Positions 25,945-34,889 of a DNA stretch of 64,000 nucleotides are shown here, one piece after another. The first letter of the stretch is position 1. The number at the start of each line of letters is the position of its first letter. The notes under the pieces were generated by a model. The model did no database searches and was not told the origin of the DNA. It was given only the letters and a program-made list of their open reading frames with translations. The position numbers and the translations under genes were made by a program. The stretch is from Saccharothrix luteola (GTDB lineage: Bacteria > Actinomycetota > Actinomycetes > Mycobacteriales > Pseudonocardiaceae), in NCBI RefSeq assembly GCF_020859565.1, contig NZ_JAJHUO010000011.1:98597-162596 (forward strand), given 5' to 3'.

Positions 25945-27089
25945 TCGACGTCCGCGCGGTGGGGGACCTGTGGCGGCGGTCCGACGTCGTGGTGCGGGAC
26001 CTCCCGTTCGCCCTGCTGCTCGCCGCCACGGCGTTCCTGCCGGGGCTGAACAACTACGGGACCCAGCTCGGCGCCCTCCCGCACCGCCCGTTCGAGGCCC
26101 TGACCGTCGTGGTGATCGCGCTCGAATCCCTCCCGCTGGCCGTGCGCCGGCGGTGGCCGGCCGTCTGCCTCGTCCTGGTGTCGCTCGGCTTCGCGGTCGA
26201 CCAGCTCCGCGGCTACCACACCGTGGCGGGCACCGCGCTGCCCATCGCGCTGATCAGCGCGGGCGCCCACCTGGCACACCACCGGTGGACCGCCGCCGTG
26301 CTGCTGTCCGCGGCGTACGTGCCGCTGGCGGTGGCCGTCGAACGGCTCGCGCCGGGCGAGGGGGTGGTCGGGCTCACGACGTTCTACCTCACGCTGGCCA
26401 TCGCGTGGGGCGTCGGGTCGTGGCTGCGGCTGTCCCGGGTGGCCGAGGCCGAACGCCGCCGCCACGTCGCCGAGACCACCCGCCTCGCCGAACGCACGCG
26501 CATCGCGCGCGAGCTTCACGACGTCGTGACCCACCACGTGACGGCGATGGTCGTGCAGGCCGAATCCGCGCGTTACCTGACCGCCTCACCCGAACGCCTC
26601 GACCAGGCGCTCGACGCCGTGACCGACACCGGCCGCCGGGCCATCGGCGACCTGCGGCACCTGCTCGACCTGCTGAACCCCGGCCACGACCCGGACCCGG
26701 GCACGCAGCCCGTCGGCGAACTGCGCGCCCTCGTCGAGCAGACCCGGCTGGCCGGCCAACCGGTCGAGTTCAGCCAGGAGGGCCGCCCGCCCGAGGAGAC
26801 CGGCAGCGCCGAGGTCGCCGCCTACCGGGTCGTGCAGGAGGCGCTGACGAACGCGCTCAAGCACGCGCACGGCAGCCGCACCGTCGTCAACGTGCTGCAC
26901 GGCGAGGAGGAGATCACCGTGGAGGTGACCACCGAAGGCCCCCGCACCCCGTCGCCGGGCGGGAGCGGGCGCGGCCTGACCGGGTTGCGCGACCGGGTCG
27001 GCGTGCTCGGCGGCCGGTTCGACGCGCGCGGGCGACCCGGTGGCGGCTTCGTCGTCCAGGCCAGCATCCCGGCGGGCAGGCCGTCGTGA
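25941..27089 (+). CDS. NarL-type sensor histidine kinase
   Basis: Membrane kinase of 382 residues. Hydrophobic helices fill about residues 20-160, then a dimerisation helix with RIARELHDVVTHHV (phosphoacceptor His193) and a HATPase with VVQEALTNALKHA and GRGLTGLRDRV, all HisKA_3 features. The GTG at 25941 is used because it overlaps the CPBP stop. TACGCT at 25929-25934 lies 6 bases before it, so an internal leaderless promoter is also possible. Coupled to the regulator by GTGA overlap. Confidence 0.92.
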   Translation: MIDVRAVGDLWRRSDVVVRDLPFALLLAATAFLPGLNNYGTQLGALPHRPFEALTVVVIALESLPLAVRRRWPAVCLVLVSLGFAVDQLRGYHTVAGTALPIALISAGAHLAHHRWTAAVLLSAAYVPLAVAVERLAPGEGVVGLTTFYLTLAIAWGVGSWLRLSRVAEAERRRHVAETTRLAERTRIARELHDVVTHHVTAMVVQAESARYLTASPERLDQALDAVTDTGRRAIGDLRHLLDLLNPGHDPDPGTQPVGELRALVEQTRLAGQPVEFSQEGRPPEETGSAEVAAYRVVQEALTNALKHAHGSRTVVNVLHGEEEITVEVTTEGPRTPSPGGSGRGLTGLRDRVGVLGGRFDARGRPGGGFVVQASIPAGRPS

Positions 27090-27745
27090 CCGCCCCGATC
27101 CGGGTCCTGGTCTGCGACGACCAGGCACTCATCCGCACCGGCTTCGCGACGATCATCGACGCCCAGCCCGACCTCGAGGTGGTCGGCGAGTGCGGTGACG
27201 GGCGGACCGCGGTCGACCTCGCCGCCCGCCTGCGCCCCGACGTGGTGGTGATGGACGTGCGGATGCCCGTCCTCGACGGCATCAAGGCCACCCGCCTGCT
27301 GGCCGGCGCCGGCGTGGCCGATCCCGTCAAGGTGCTCGTGGTGACGACGTTCAACCTCGACGAGTACGTGTACGAGGCGCTGCGCGCGGGAGCGGGCGGG
27401 TTCCTGCTCAAGGACGCGCCGCCCGACCGGCTGCTGCACGGGATCCGCACCGTCGCCGCCGGTGCGGCGCTGCTGGACCCGGAGGTGACGCGACAGCTCG
27501 TCGGCAGGTACGCCACGCGGATCCGACCCGCCGAAGGCTCCCGCGACGACGTGCCGCTGGCGCCGCGTGAGCTGGAGGTGCTGCGCCTGATCGCCGACGG
27601 CCTGTCCAACAGCGAGATCGCCGCCACGCTGGTGATCAGCCACGAGACCGTCAAGACGTACGTGTCGCGCATCCTCACCAAGCTCGACCTGCGCGACCGC
27701 GTGCAGGCCGTGGTCTACGCCTACCGCCGGGGCCTGGTGACCTGA
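27086..27745 (+). CDS. NarL/LuxR-type response regulator
   Basis: Regulator of 219 residues: receiver domain with acidic pair DD at 11-12, phosphoacceptor Asp57 in VVVMDVRMP and the lysine in FLLKDA, then a LuxR helix-turn-helix (about 150-215) with LAPRELEVLRLIADGLSNSEIAATLVIS and TVKTYVSRILTKL. GTG start at 27086 inside the kinase stop. It ends 4 bases from the convergent P450 stop, with no room for a terminator between them. Confidence 0.93.
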   Translation: MTAPIRVLVCDDQALIRTGFATIIDAQPDLEVVGECGDGRTAVDLAARLRPDVVVMDVRMPVLDGIKATRLLAGAGVADPVKVLVVTTFNLDEYVYEALRAGAGGFLLKDAPPDRLLHGIRTVAAGAALLDPEVTRQLVGRYATRIRPAEGSRDDVPLAPRELEVLRLIADGLSNSEIAATLVISHETVKTYVSRILTKLDLRDRVQAVVYAYRRGLVT

Positions 27746-27749
27746 GCGG

Positions 27750-28991
27750 TCACGGCTCCAGCAGCGCGTGCGCCGAGGCGAACGTGTTCGGCACGACCTT
27801 GTCGCCGCGCTCCAGCTCGGCCGGGTCCACCGCCAGCCGGGCCCGCGGCGCCCGTGCCCGCAAGGCGGTCAGCGCGGCCCGTGCCTCGATCCGCGCCAGG
27901 TGGTGGCCCAGGCAGTAGTGCACGCCGTGCCCGAACGCCGCGTGCCCCAGCGCCGCGTTGCCGCCCGCCGGCACGCGCGTCGGGTCGAACCGGTCCGCGG
28001 TCGGGCCGTGCACCAGCGGGTCGCGACCGGCCGTGCCGAGGCCGATCATGATCACCGACCCCTCCGGGATCACGCCGCCGGGCAGCTCGATGTCGGCCGT
28101 GGCGCGGTAGTGCGGCGTGACGCGGACCGGCGGGTCCCAGCGGGCCGCCTCCTCGACCGCGGCGCCGACGGTGTCGTCGTTCACCGCGTCCCACGCCCCC
28201 GGCGTGGCCAGCAGCGCGACGGCGGCGTTGCCGATGAGGCCGGTCGTGGTCTCGTGCCCGGCGACGACGAGCAGGATCGCCGTGGTCAGCAGTTCCTCCG
28301 GCGTCAGCCGCTCGCCGTCGACCTGCGCCTGCACGAGGCCGCTGAGCAACGCGTCGTCCGGCCGCTCCCGCTTGTACTCGATCAGGCCGGCCAGGTAGCC
28401 GAACATGGCGTCGGAGGCGGGCACGACGAGCTCGGGCCGTTCGGTCATCATCGCCGCGGTCCAGTGGTGCAGCTGCTCGCGGTCCTCGACGGGCACGCCG
28501 AGCAGGTCGCAGATCACCGCGAGCGGCAGCGGGAACGCGAGGCCCTCGATCAGGTCGGCGTCCTCGGGCAGGGCCGCGACCAGCTCCTGCGCGGCCTTCT
28601 CCACCGCCGGTTGCAATGCGTTGATGCGACGGACCGTGAACGCCTGCGACACCAGCGCGCGCAGCCTGCGGTGGTCCGGCGGGTCGGTGTTGAGCATCGA
28701 CGGGCCGATGATCCGCGACAGGTCCGTCGGCCTGCCCTTGCGCGCCAACTGGTCCTGCATCGCGGCACGCAGCCCGGCGGCGTCCTTGGCCAACCGGTCG
28801 TCGCTCAGCAGCGTGCGGGTCCCCTCCAGGCCCATGGTGGTGACCAGGACCTCCAGGCCGTTGGGCAGCTCCGCCGGGTGCACGGGGCCGCGGCGGGCCA
28901 GCGCGTCCTCGTGGGCGTGGTGCTGCCATCCGCGCAGTGGGCCGCCGACGAGGGCCTGTCGGTCCGGGGCGAACTCCGCGGTCAGCTGCAC
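27750..28991 (-). CDS. Cytochrome P450
   Basis: Class I P450 of 413 residues from GTG 28991, chosen for the AAGGAGA site 5 bases upstream. I-helix motif AGHETTT (about 245), K-helix EAAR (about 285), FDPTR meander and haem loop FGHGVHYCLG with Cys360. The N-terminal part (TAEFAPDRQALVGGPLRGWQ) shows no membrane anchor. No redox partner or pathway gene is adjacent. The upstream region 28992-29353 carries unusual repeats that may control it. Confidence 0.95.
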   Translation of the reverse strand: MQLTAEFAPDRQALVGGPLRGWQHHAHEDALARRGPVHPAELPNGLEVLVTTMGLEGTRTLLSDDRLAKDAAGLRAAMQDQLARKGRPTDLSRIIGPSMLNTDPPDHRRLRALVSQAFTVRRINALQPAVEKAAQELVAALPEDADLIEGLAFPLPLAVICDLLGVPVEDREQLHHWTAAMMTERPELVVPASDAMFGYLAGLIEYKRERPDDALLSGLVQAQVDGERLTPEELLTTAILLVVAGHETTTGLIGNAAVALLATPGAWDAVNDDTVGAAVEEAARWDPPVRVTPHYRATADIELPGGVIPEGSVIMIGLGTAGRDPLVHGPTADRFDPTRVPAGGNAALGHAAFGHGVHYCLGHHLARIEARAALTALRARAPRARLAVDPAELERGDKVVPNTFASAHALLEP

Positions 28992-29059
28992 GTCGTCTCC
29001 TTGTGGTGCGATCGGGTTCTGCGGCGTCCACTTTCGTGTGAGCGCCACACACCGCGCAT

Positions 29060-29146
29060 CCACCGCTCTCCGTATTCCGGGTGACAGCGTACGGAGATCG
29101 GTGGACATCACCGCGCGATCGCGGATACGGAGGTGGATACGGAGGT
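29060..29146. repeat. Long inverted repeat plus 12-bp tandem repeat upstream of the P450
   Basis: The 15-base arms CCACCGCTCTCCGTA (29060-29074) and TACGGAGATCGGTGG (29090-29104) match at 14 of 15 positions with a 15-base centre. Downstream, GGATACGGAGGT occurs twice in perfect tandem (29123-29134 and 29135-29146). TACGGAG is therefore present four times, once inverted. This is in the 362-bp gap between the P450 and MarR genes; the rest of the gap (29147-29353) is GC-rich with no recognised feature. Confidence 0.7.
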
Positions 29147-29353
29147 TCGGCGATGCGGACTCCCGCACGGGTGCGAGACGCTGAAGGGTGTTCGGCACCC
29201 CGACGGCCGGACACCGCCGGACCGGCCGGCGGTTGGCCGCCGTCCGGCATCCCGGGGGGCCGGGGAGGGGCCGCACCCGCGCGGCCCCTCTTTCCACGCC
29301 GGGCTCCTCGGGCTTCCGCCCTCACTCCGCCGTTGACGTTCGGCCGTCCGTGC

Positions 29354-29815
29354 TCAGCCGTCCGCGGCGATCCGGTCCAGCACGCGGTGGAACACCCGGT
29401 CCAGCACCTCTGCCTCCTCCGCCGACAGGTCGTCGAACAGGTACCGCCGCACGGTCTCCACGTGACCCGGAGCGGCGGATTCGATCGCGGCCCGGCCGGC
29501 GGGCGTGAGCCGCACCATCGAGCCGCGCGCGTCCTCGACGCACTCCTCCCGCGTCACCAGCCCGCGCTTCTCCATCCGCCCGACCTGGTGGGACAACCTG
29601 CTGCGCTCCCACCCGACCAGCGCGCCGAGCTCGCGCGACCGCACGACGCCGTCCTCGGCCTCCGACAGCGGCACGAGCAGGGCGTAGTCGGCGTTGGACA
29701 GCCCCGAGTCGCGCACCAACTGCCGCTCCAACGCGCTGTGCAGTTCGCGGTCGACCGCCAGGTACGCCTGCCACACCCGCGCCTCCCGCTCGTCCAGCCA
29801 CCGCGGTTCGCCCAT
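29354..29815 (-). CDS. MarR family transcriptional regulator
   Basis: Dimeric winged-helix regulator of 153 residues starting MGEPRWLDE. Helix-turn-helix and wing: LSNADYALLVPLSEAED, RSRELGALVGWERSRLSHQVGRMEKRGLV, DARGSMVRLTPAG, all in the MarR pattern. TAGCGT (29829-29824 on the minus strand) 8 bases before the ATG suggests a leaderless start. It is divergent from the LLM oxidoreductase at 29875 and probably represses both genes through the repeats at 29833-29879. Confidence 0.93.
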   Translation of the reverse strand: MGEPRWLDEREARVWQAYLAVDRELHSALERQLVRDSGLSNADYALLVPLSEAEDGVVRSRELGALVGWERSRLSHQVGRMEKRGLVTREECVEDARGSMVRLTPAGRAAIESAAPGHVETVRRYLFDDLSAEEAEVLDRVFHRVLDRIAADG

Positions 29816-29832
29816 GCGCCCCACGCTAGCAA

Positions 29833-29879
29833 CAACATGTTGACGTGTCACCAATGTCGGGTTAACTTGTTGACGTGTC
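29833..29879. promoter_or_regulatory. MarR / LLM operator: repeated TGTTGACGTGTC around the promoter
   Basis: CAACATGTTG (29833-29842) is a perfect palindrome. TGTTGACGTGTC occurs at 29838-29849 and again at 29868-29879, exactly 30 bases apart. For the plus-strand gene, TTGACG (29840-29845), a 17-base spacer and TAACTT (29863-29868) precede GTG 29875, so one repeat covers the -35 box and the other the start codon. Confidence 0.75.
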
Positions 29880-30936
29880 CACAAAGGGAATGCAGCTCGG
29901 CGTCTACAGCTTCGGCGACCGGCACCGGGACCCGATCACGGGTGACCAGGTCTCGGTCGCGGACAAGCTGGCGCAGACGCTGGAGCGGATCAAACTGGCC
30001 GACGAGCTGGGGCTCGGCTTCTACGGGCTGGGTGAGCACCACCTGGCCGACTACTCGATCTCCAACCCCGGCACGGTGCTCGCCGCCGCCGCGAGCCTCA
30101 CCTCGCGGATCACGTTGAGCAGCGCCGTCACCGTGCTCAGCACCGAGGACCCGGTGCGCGTGTACCAGCAGTTCACGACGCTCGACCAGCTCAGCCGGGG
30201 CCGGGCGGAGCTGCTGGCCGGGCGCGGGTCGTTCACCGAGTCGTTCCCGTTGTTCGGCGCGAGCCTGGAGGACTACGACGAGCTGTTCGAGGAGAAGCTG
30301 GCGCTGCTGCTGAAGCTGGACCGCGAAGACCCGATCACGTGGTCGGGGAAGTTCCGGGAGCCGCTGGCGGACGCACGCGTCCTCCCGAGGCCCTACGGGT
30401 CGCGGCTGCGGATCTCGGTGGGCACCGGCGGCAACCCGGAGTCGTCGATCCGGGCCGGGCTGCTGGGGTTGCCGGTGGTGTACGCGGTGATCGGCGGCGA
30501 GCCGGAGCGGTTCGCGCCGCTGGTCGACCTGTACCGGCGCGCGGGCGAGGCGGGCGAACAGGAGCCCGAGCGGCTGAACGTCACCATGAGCGCGATCGGC
30601 CTGATCGCACGCCGGTCGCAGGACGCCAAGGACGCGTTCTACCCGTATTGGCTGGAGACGATGAAGTACGGCTCGCGGGCCCGTGGCTGGCCCGTGCCGT
30701 CGCGGGCGGAGTACGACTCGTGGACGCGGGACGCGCAGTCGATCTTCGCGGGCAGCCCGGAGGAGGTCGCGGAACGCCTCATCTCCGTCGGCAGGCTCGT
30801 GAACGCCGACCGCTACGCGATGCAGATGGACTGGTCCGGCGTGCCCCACGAACTCGTCATGGACGCGATCGAACTGCTCGGCACCGAGGTGATGCCGTTG
30901 GTGCACAAGGAACTCGGGCAGTCCACTGTGGAGTGA
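29875..30936 (+). CDS. LLM-class flavin-dependent oxidoreductase
   Basis: Luciferase-like oxidoreductase of 353 residues. MQLGVYSFGDRH at the N-terminus, LGLGFYGLGEHHLADY (about 45-60), LSSAVTVLSTEDPVRVYQQFTTLDQLSRGRAELLAGRGSF (split across about 80-120) and PLVDLYRRA are typical of the Atu2307-like branch of the LLM family. GTG 29875 is taken as a leaderless start; ATG 29890 is an alternative. Control by the divergent MarR gene points to a detoxification or redox role, substrate unknown. Confidence 0.9.
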   Translation: MSTKGMQLGVYSFGDRHRDPITGDQVSVADKLAQTLERIKLADELGLGFYGLGEHHLADYSISNPGTVLAAAASLTSRITLSSAVTVLSTEDPVRVYQQFTTLDQLSRGRAELLAGRGSFTESFPLFGASLEDYDELFEEKLALLLKLDREDPITWSGKFREPLADARVLPRPYGSRLRISVGTGGNPESSIRAGLLGLPVVYAVIGGEPERFAPLVDLYRRAGEAGEQEPERLNVTMSAIGLIARRSQDAKDAFYPYWLETMKYGSRARGWPVPSRAEYDSWTRDAQSIFAGSPEEVAERLISVGRLVNADRYAMQMDWSGVPHELVMDAIELLGTEVMPLVHKELGQSTVE

Positions 30937-31056
30937 TCACGCCCGAACCGGTGCCGTTACACGATGTGACACCACCCACTCGTGGTCACGAGCGCGCGAC
31001 GGTGACGTGAATCCCGGGTAAAGTCGCAGGTCGGCGTTTTCTTGGAGGACTTCACA

Positions 31057-31089
31057 GTGCGACTTCGCCCCATCGGTGCCCGTCGGTGA
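31057..31089 (+). CDS. Ten-codon leader ORF upstream of the Pls-type synthetase
   Basis: GTG 31057 with GGAGG 8 bases upstream opens a frame of 10 codons, MRLRPIGARR, whose TGA (31087-31089) overlaps the GTG start of the synthetase (31086) as GTGA. The synthetase start itself has no ribosome site, so this short frame probably delivers ribosomes to it by coupling. Four of ten residues are arginine. Too small for homology evidence; the call rests on the ribosome site and the overlap. Confidence 0.55.
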   Translation: MRLRPIGARR

Positions 31090-34000
31090 CCATCGCCCCC
31101 GACACCGCTTTCCCCACACTGGTCGACGCGCCCGCGCTGTTCCGCGCCGGCGCCCCCGCTCCCGCGCGCACCCTGGTCGACGTGCTGGCCGACACCGCGC
31201 GTCGGCACCCGCACTCCCCCGCGCTGGACGACGGCACGACCTCGTTGACCTACCGGGAGCTGCTCGACGAGGTCGACGCGCGGAGCCGGGAGCTGGCGGC
31301 GGCCGGCATCGGCGCCGGCGACCGGGTCGGCGTCCGCGTCCCGTCCGGGACCGTCGACCTGTACGTGGCGGTGCTGGCAATCCTCACCGCCGGCGCCGCG
31401 TACGTGCCCGTCGACGCCGACGACCCGGACGAGCGCGCCGAACTCGTGTTCACCGAGGCCGACGTGTGCGCGGTCGTCACCGGGGAGCTGGAGCTGCGCG
31501 GCACGCCCCTGGGCCTCGTCGGCGCTCCCGGCCCGGACGACGACGCGTGGATCATCTTCACGTCCGGCTCCACGGGCAAGCCGAAGGGCGTCGCGGTCTC
31601 GCACCGGGCCGCCGCCGCGTTCGTCGACGCCGAGGCACGCCTCTTCCTCCCGGACGACCCGATCGGCCCGGACGACCGGGTGCTCGCGGGCCTGTCGGTG
31701 GCCTTCGACGCCTCGTGCGAGGAGATGTGGCTCGCCTGGCGCCACGGCGCGTGCCTGGTCCCCGCGCCGCGCGCCCTGGTCCGCACGGGCTTCGACCTGG
31801 GACCGTGGCTGGTCGAGCGCGAGGTCACGGTCGTGTCCACGGTGCCGACGCTGGCCGCGCTGTGGCCGGTGGACGCGTTGGACGACGTCCGCCTGCTTAT
31901 CTTCGGCGGTGAGGCGTGCCCACCGGAGCTGGCCGAGCGGCTCGCCGTCGACGGCCGCGAGGTGTGGAACACCTACGGCCCGACCGAGGCGACCGTCGTG
32001 GCGTGCGCGGCCCGGCTGACCGGTGACGGTCCGGTGCGGATCGGGCTGCCCCTGGACGGCTGGGAACTGGCCGTGGTGGACGCCACCGGCACGCCGGTGC
32101 CGATGGGCGGCTCCGGTGAGCTGGTCATCGGCGGCGTCGGCCTGGCCCGCTACCTCGACCCGGCCAAGGACGCCGAGAAGTTCGCGGCGCTGCCGGGGCT
32201 GGCTCCTTTCGGGCAGGGCTGGGACCGCGCCTACCGCAGCGGCGACCTCGTCCGCGCCGAGCCCGAGGGCCTGCTGTTCCTCGGTCGCGCGGACGAGCAG
32301 GTCAAGCTGGGCGGCCGGCGGATCGAGCTCGGTGAGGTGGACGCGGCGCTGCAGGCGCTGCCGAACGTCGCGGGCGCCGCCGCGGCCGTGCGCACCACCA
32401 AGGCGGGCAACCAGGTGCTGGTCGGGTACGTGGTCGCGGGTGAGGAGTTCGACCAGGCCGACGCGCTGGCCCGGTTGCGGACCGCGTTGCCCGCGGCGCT
32501 CGTGCCGCTGCTGGCCGCCGTCGACACCCTGCCCACCCGCACGTCCGGCAAGGTGGACCGGGCGGCGTTGCCGTGGCCGCTGCCGGAGCTGGACGTCGCG
32601 GCGCCGGCCGGGGACCTCACGGACACCGAGCGGTGGCTGGCCGAGCAGTGGTCGGAGCTGCTGGGCACCCGGGTCGCCCGTCCCGACGCGGACTTCTTCG
32701 CCCACGGCGGCGGCAGCCTTGCCGCGGCCCAGCTGGTCTCCACGATCCGGACCCGCTACCCCAGCGGTTCGGTCAACGACGTCTACCAGCACCCCGCGCT
32801 GCGCGCGTTGGCCGCGCGGCTGGACGAGCTGAGCGGGCACCGGGGCGTCACGCGCGAGGTCGCGCCGACGCCGCGCCGGACCGGCGTGATCCAGTCGCTG
32901 CTGCTCGTGCCGTTGCTGAGCCTGGTCGGCCTGCGCTGGTCGGTGGGGCTGGCCGCGGTCGGCAACGTCGTCGGCTTCACCACGCCGGTGTCGTGGTGGT
33001 GGATCGCCGCCGGGTGGCTGGTGCTCGTCAGCCCGCCGGGCAAGGTCGCGATCGCGGCGGGCGGCGCGCGGCTGCTGCTGCGCGGCCTGCGTCCCGGCAC
33101 GTACCCGCGCGGCGGAGGCGTGCACCTGCGGGTGTGGACCGCCGAACGGCTCGCCGAGTTCAGCGGCGCGACGAACCTCGCCGGGTCCTGGCTCACGCAC
33201 TACGCCCGCGCTTTGGGCGTGCGGATCGGCCCGGACGTGGACCTGCACTCCGCGCCGCCGGTGACCGGCATGCTCAAGCTCGGCAAGGGCTGCGCGATCG
33301 AGCCCGAGGTCGACCTGTCCGGGCACTGGGTGGACGGCGACCGGCTGCACGTCGGCCGCCTCCGGGTCGGCGCGGGCGCGGTGGTCGGCGCCCGCAGCAC
33401 CCTGTTCCCCGGCGCCCGGGTCGGCAAGCGGGCCGAGGTCGCGCCCGGTTCCGGTGTGATCGGCTCCGTGCCGACCGGGCAGCGCTGGGCCGGTGTCCCG
33501 GCGCAGCGCCACGGCAAGGCTGCCCGTCCGGGTCCGCGCCCGCCCCGGTCGTGGTGGTGGAAGCTGGTCTACGCGGTGACGACGTCGGCGTTGGGCCTGC
33601 TGCCGGTGGCGGCGGCGGTGCTCCCGGTGCTGCTGATCGCGCGCGAGCCGCTGACGCTCGGTTCGGCGCTGCTCGCGGTGCCGTTGGCGACGGTGGCGTG
33701 GCTGGGCTCGTACGCGCTGCTCGTGCTCGTGTCCGTGCGGCTGCTCGGCGTCGGGCTGCGGGCCGGCGCGTACCCGGTGCACAGCCGGATCGCCTGGCAG
33801 GCGTGGACCACGGAACGGCTGATGAACACCGCCCGCGTCGTGCTGTTCCCGCTGTACGCGAGCCTGCTCACGCCGGTGTGGCTGCGTGCGCTCGGGATGA
33901 GGGTCGGCCGCCGGGTCGAGGCCTCCACCGTGCTCGCGCTGCCGAAGATGACCACGATCGGAGACGGCGCGTTCCTCGCCGACGACACCATGGTCGCCAC

Positions 34001-34889
34001 CTACGAGCTGGGCGGCGGCTGGTTGCGCATCGCCGCTGCACGGGTCGGCAAGCGCGCGTTCCTGGGCAACTCCGGCATGACCGCGCCGGGCCGCTCGGTG
34101 CCGAACCGCGGCCTCGTCGGCGTGCTGTCCTCGACGCCGAAGCGCGCCAAGGCGGGCAGCTCCTACCTCGGCATGCCGCCGATGAAGCTGCCGCGGGCGG
34201 CCGAGCAGGGCGACCAGAGCCGGACGTTCGACCCGCCGCGCCGGCTGGTCGTGGCACGGGCGTTGGTCGAGCTGTGCCGGATCGTGCCGGTGATGTGCCA
34301 CGTGGCGCTGGTGGTCGGCGTGCTGTTCGCGCTGCGGGAGTTCGGACCGCTGTGGGCCGGGCCGGTGCTGCTCGCGGCGGGTGTGCTGGCGTGCGCGGTG
34401 TCGGCGGCGGCGAAGTGGCTGCTGGTGGGCCGGTTCCGGGCGCGTGAGCACCCGTTGTGGAGCGGGTTCGTGTGGCGCAACGAGCTGGCGGACACGTTCG
34501 TCGAGGTCCTGGCGGTGCCGTGGCTGGTCGGCCGGGCCGGCGGGTCGCCGGTGATGGCGGTGTGGCTGCGGTCGCTCGGCGCGCGGATCGGGCGCGGCAC
34601 GTGGGTCGAGTCGTACTGGTTCCCGGAGTCGGACCTGGTCCGGCTGGGCGACGGCGCGACGGTGAACCGGGGGTGCGTGGTGCAGACGCACCTGTTCCAT
34701 GATCGGATCCTCCGCATGGACCAGGTGGAGTTGGCGGACGGGGCGACCCTCGGCCCGCACGGGATCGTGCTGCCGGGCGCGACGGTCGGCGCGCACGCGA
34801 CGGTGGGCCCGGCGTCGTTGGTGATGCGCGGCGAGCACGTGCCCGGGGGCACGCGCTGGCTGGGCAACCCGATCTCCGCCTGGCGATGA
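31086..34889 (+). CDS. Pls/PosA-type nonribosomal peptide synthetase (poly-amino acid synthetase)
   Basis: Single-module membrane synthetase of 1267 residues, similar in size and layout to epsilon-poly-L-lysine synthetase. Adenylation domain about 25-505: core motifs IIFTSGSTGKPKGV (156-169), NTYGPTE (295-301), YRSGDL (383-388), LGGRRIELGEV (408-418), Lys489 in RTSGKVDR. Carrier domain about 510-590 with phosphopantetheine Ser544 in AHGGGSLAAA. The rest (about 610-1267) has several membrane helices alternating with hexapeptide-repeat acyltransferase-like segments. No condensation or thioesterase domain. Pocket residues as I align them: D208 A209 E212 S251 I272 G274 T296 V304 V305 K489; Glu212 suits a basic amino acid. 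GTG start is coupled to the leader ORF. Confidence 0.9.
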   Translation: MTIAPDTAFPTLVDAPALFRAGAPAPARTLVDVLADTARRHPHSPALDDGTTSLTYRELLDEVDARSRELAAAGIGAGDRVGVRVPSGTVDLYVAVLAILTAGAAYVPVDADDPDERAELVFTEADVCAVVTGELELRGTPLGLVGAPGPDDDAWIIFTSGSTGKPKGVAVSHRAAAAFVDAEARLFLPDDPIGPDDRVLAGLSVAFDASCEEMWLAWRHGACLVPAPRALVRTGFDLGPWLVEREVTVVSTVPTLAALWPVDALDDVRLLIFGGEACPPELAERLAVDGREVWNTYGPTEATVVACAARLTGDGPVRIGLPLDGWELAVVDATGTPVPMGGSGELVIGGVGLARYLDPAKDAEKFAALPGLAPFGQGWDRAYRSGDLVRAEPEGLLFLGRADEQVKLGGRRIELGEVDAALQALPNVAGAAAAVRTTKAGNQVLVGYVVAGEEFDQADALARLRTALPAALVPLLAAVDTLPTRTSGKVDRAALPWPLPELDVAAPAGDLTDTERWLAEQWSELLGTRVARPDADFFAHGGGSLAAAQLVSTIRTRYPSGSVNDVYQHPALRALAARLDELSGHRGVTREVAPTPRRTGVIQSLLLVPLLSLVGLRWSVGLAAVGNVVGFTTPVSWWWIAAGWLVLVSPPGKVAIAAGGARLLLRGLRPGTYPRGGGVHLRVWTAERLAEFSGATNLAGSWLTHYARALGVRIGPDVDLHSAPPVTGMLKLGKGCAIEPEVDLSGHWVDGDRLHVGRLRVGAGAVVGARSTLFPGARVGKRAEVAPGSGVIGSVPTGQRWAGVPAQRHGKAARPGPRPPRSWWWKLVYAVTTSALGLLPVAAAVLPVLLIAREPLTLGSALLAVPLATVAWLGSYALLVLVSVRLLGVGLRAGAYPVHSRIAWQAWTTERLMNTARVVLFPLYASLLTPVWLRALGMRVGRRVEASTVLALPKMTTIGDGAFLADDTMVATYELGGGWLRIAAARVGKRAFLGNSGMTAPGRSVPNRGLVGVLSSTPKRAKAGSSYLGMPPMKLPRAAEQGDQSRTFDPPRRLVVARALVELCRIVPVMCHVALVVGVLFALREFGPLWAGPVLLAAGVLACAVSAAAKWLLVGRFRAREHPLWSGFVWRNELADTFVEVLAVPWLVGRAGGSPVMAVWLRSLGARIGRGTWVESYWFPESDLVRLGDGATVNRGCVVQTHLFHDRILRMDQVELADGATLGPHGIVLPGATVGAHATVGPASLVMRGEHVPGGTRWLGNPISAWR

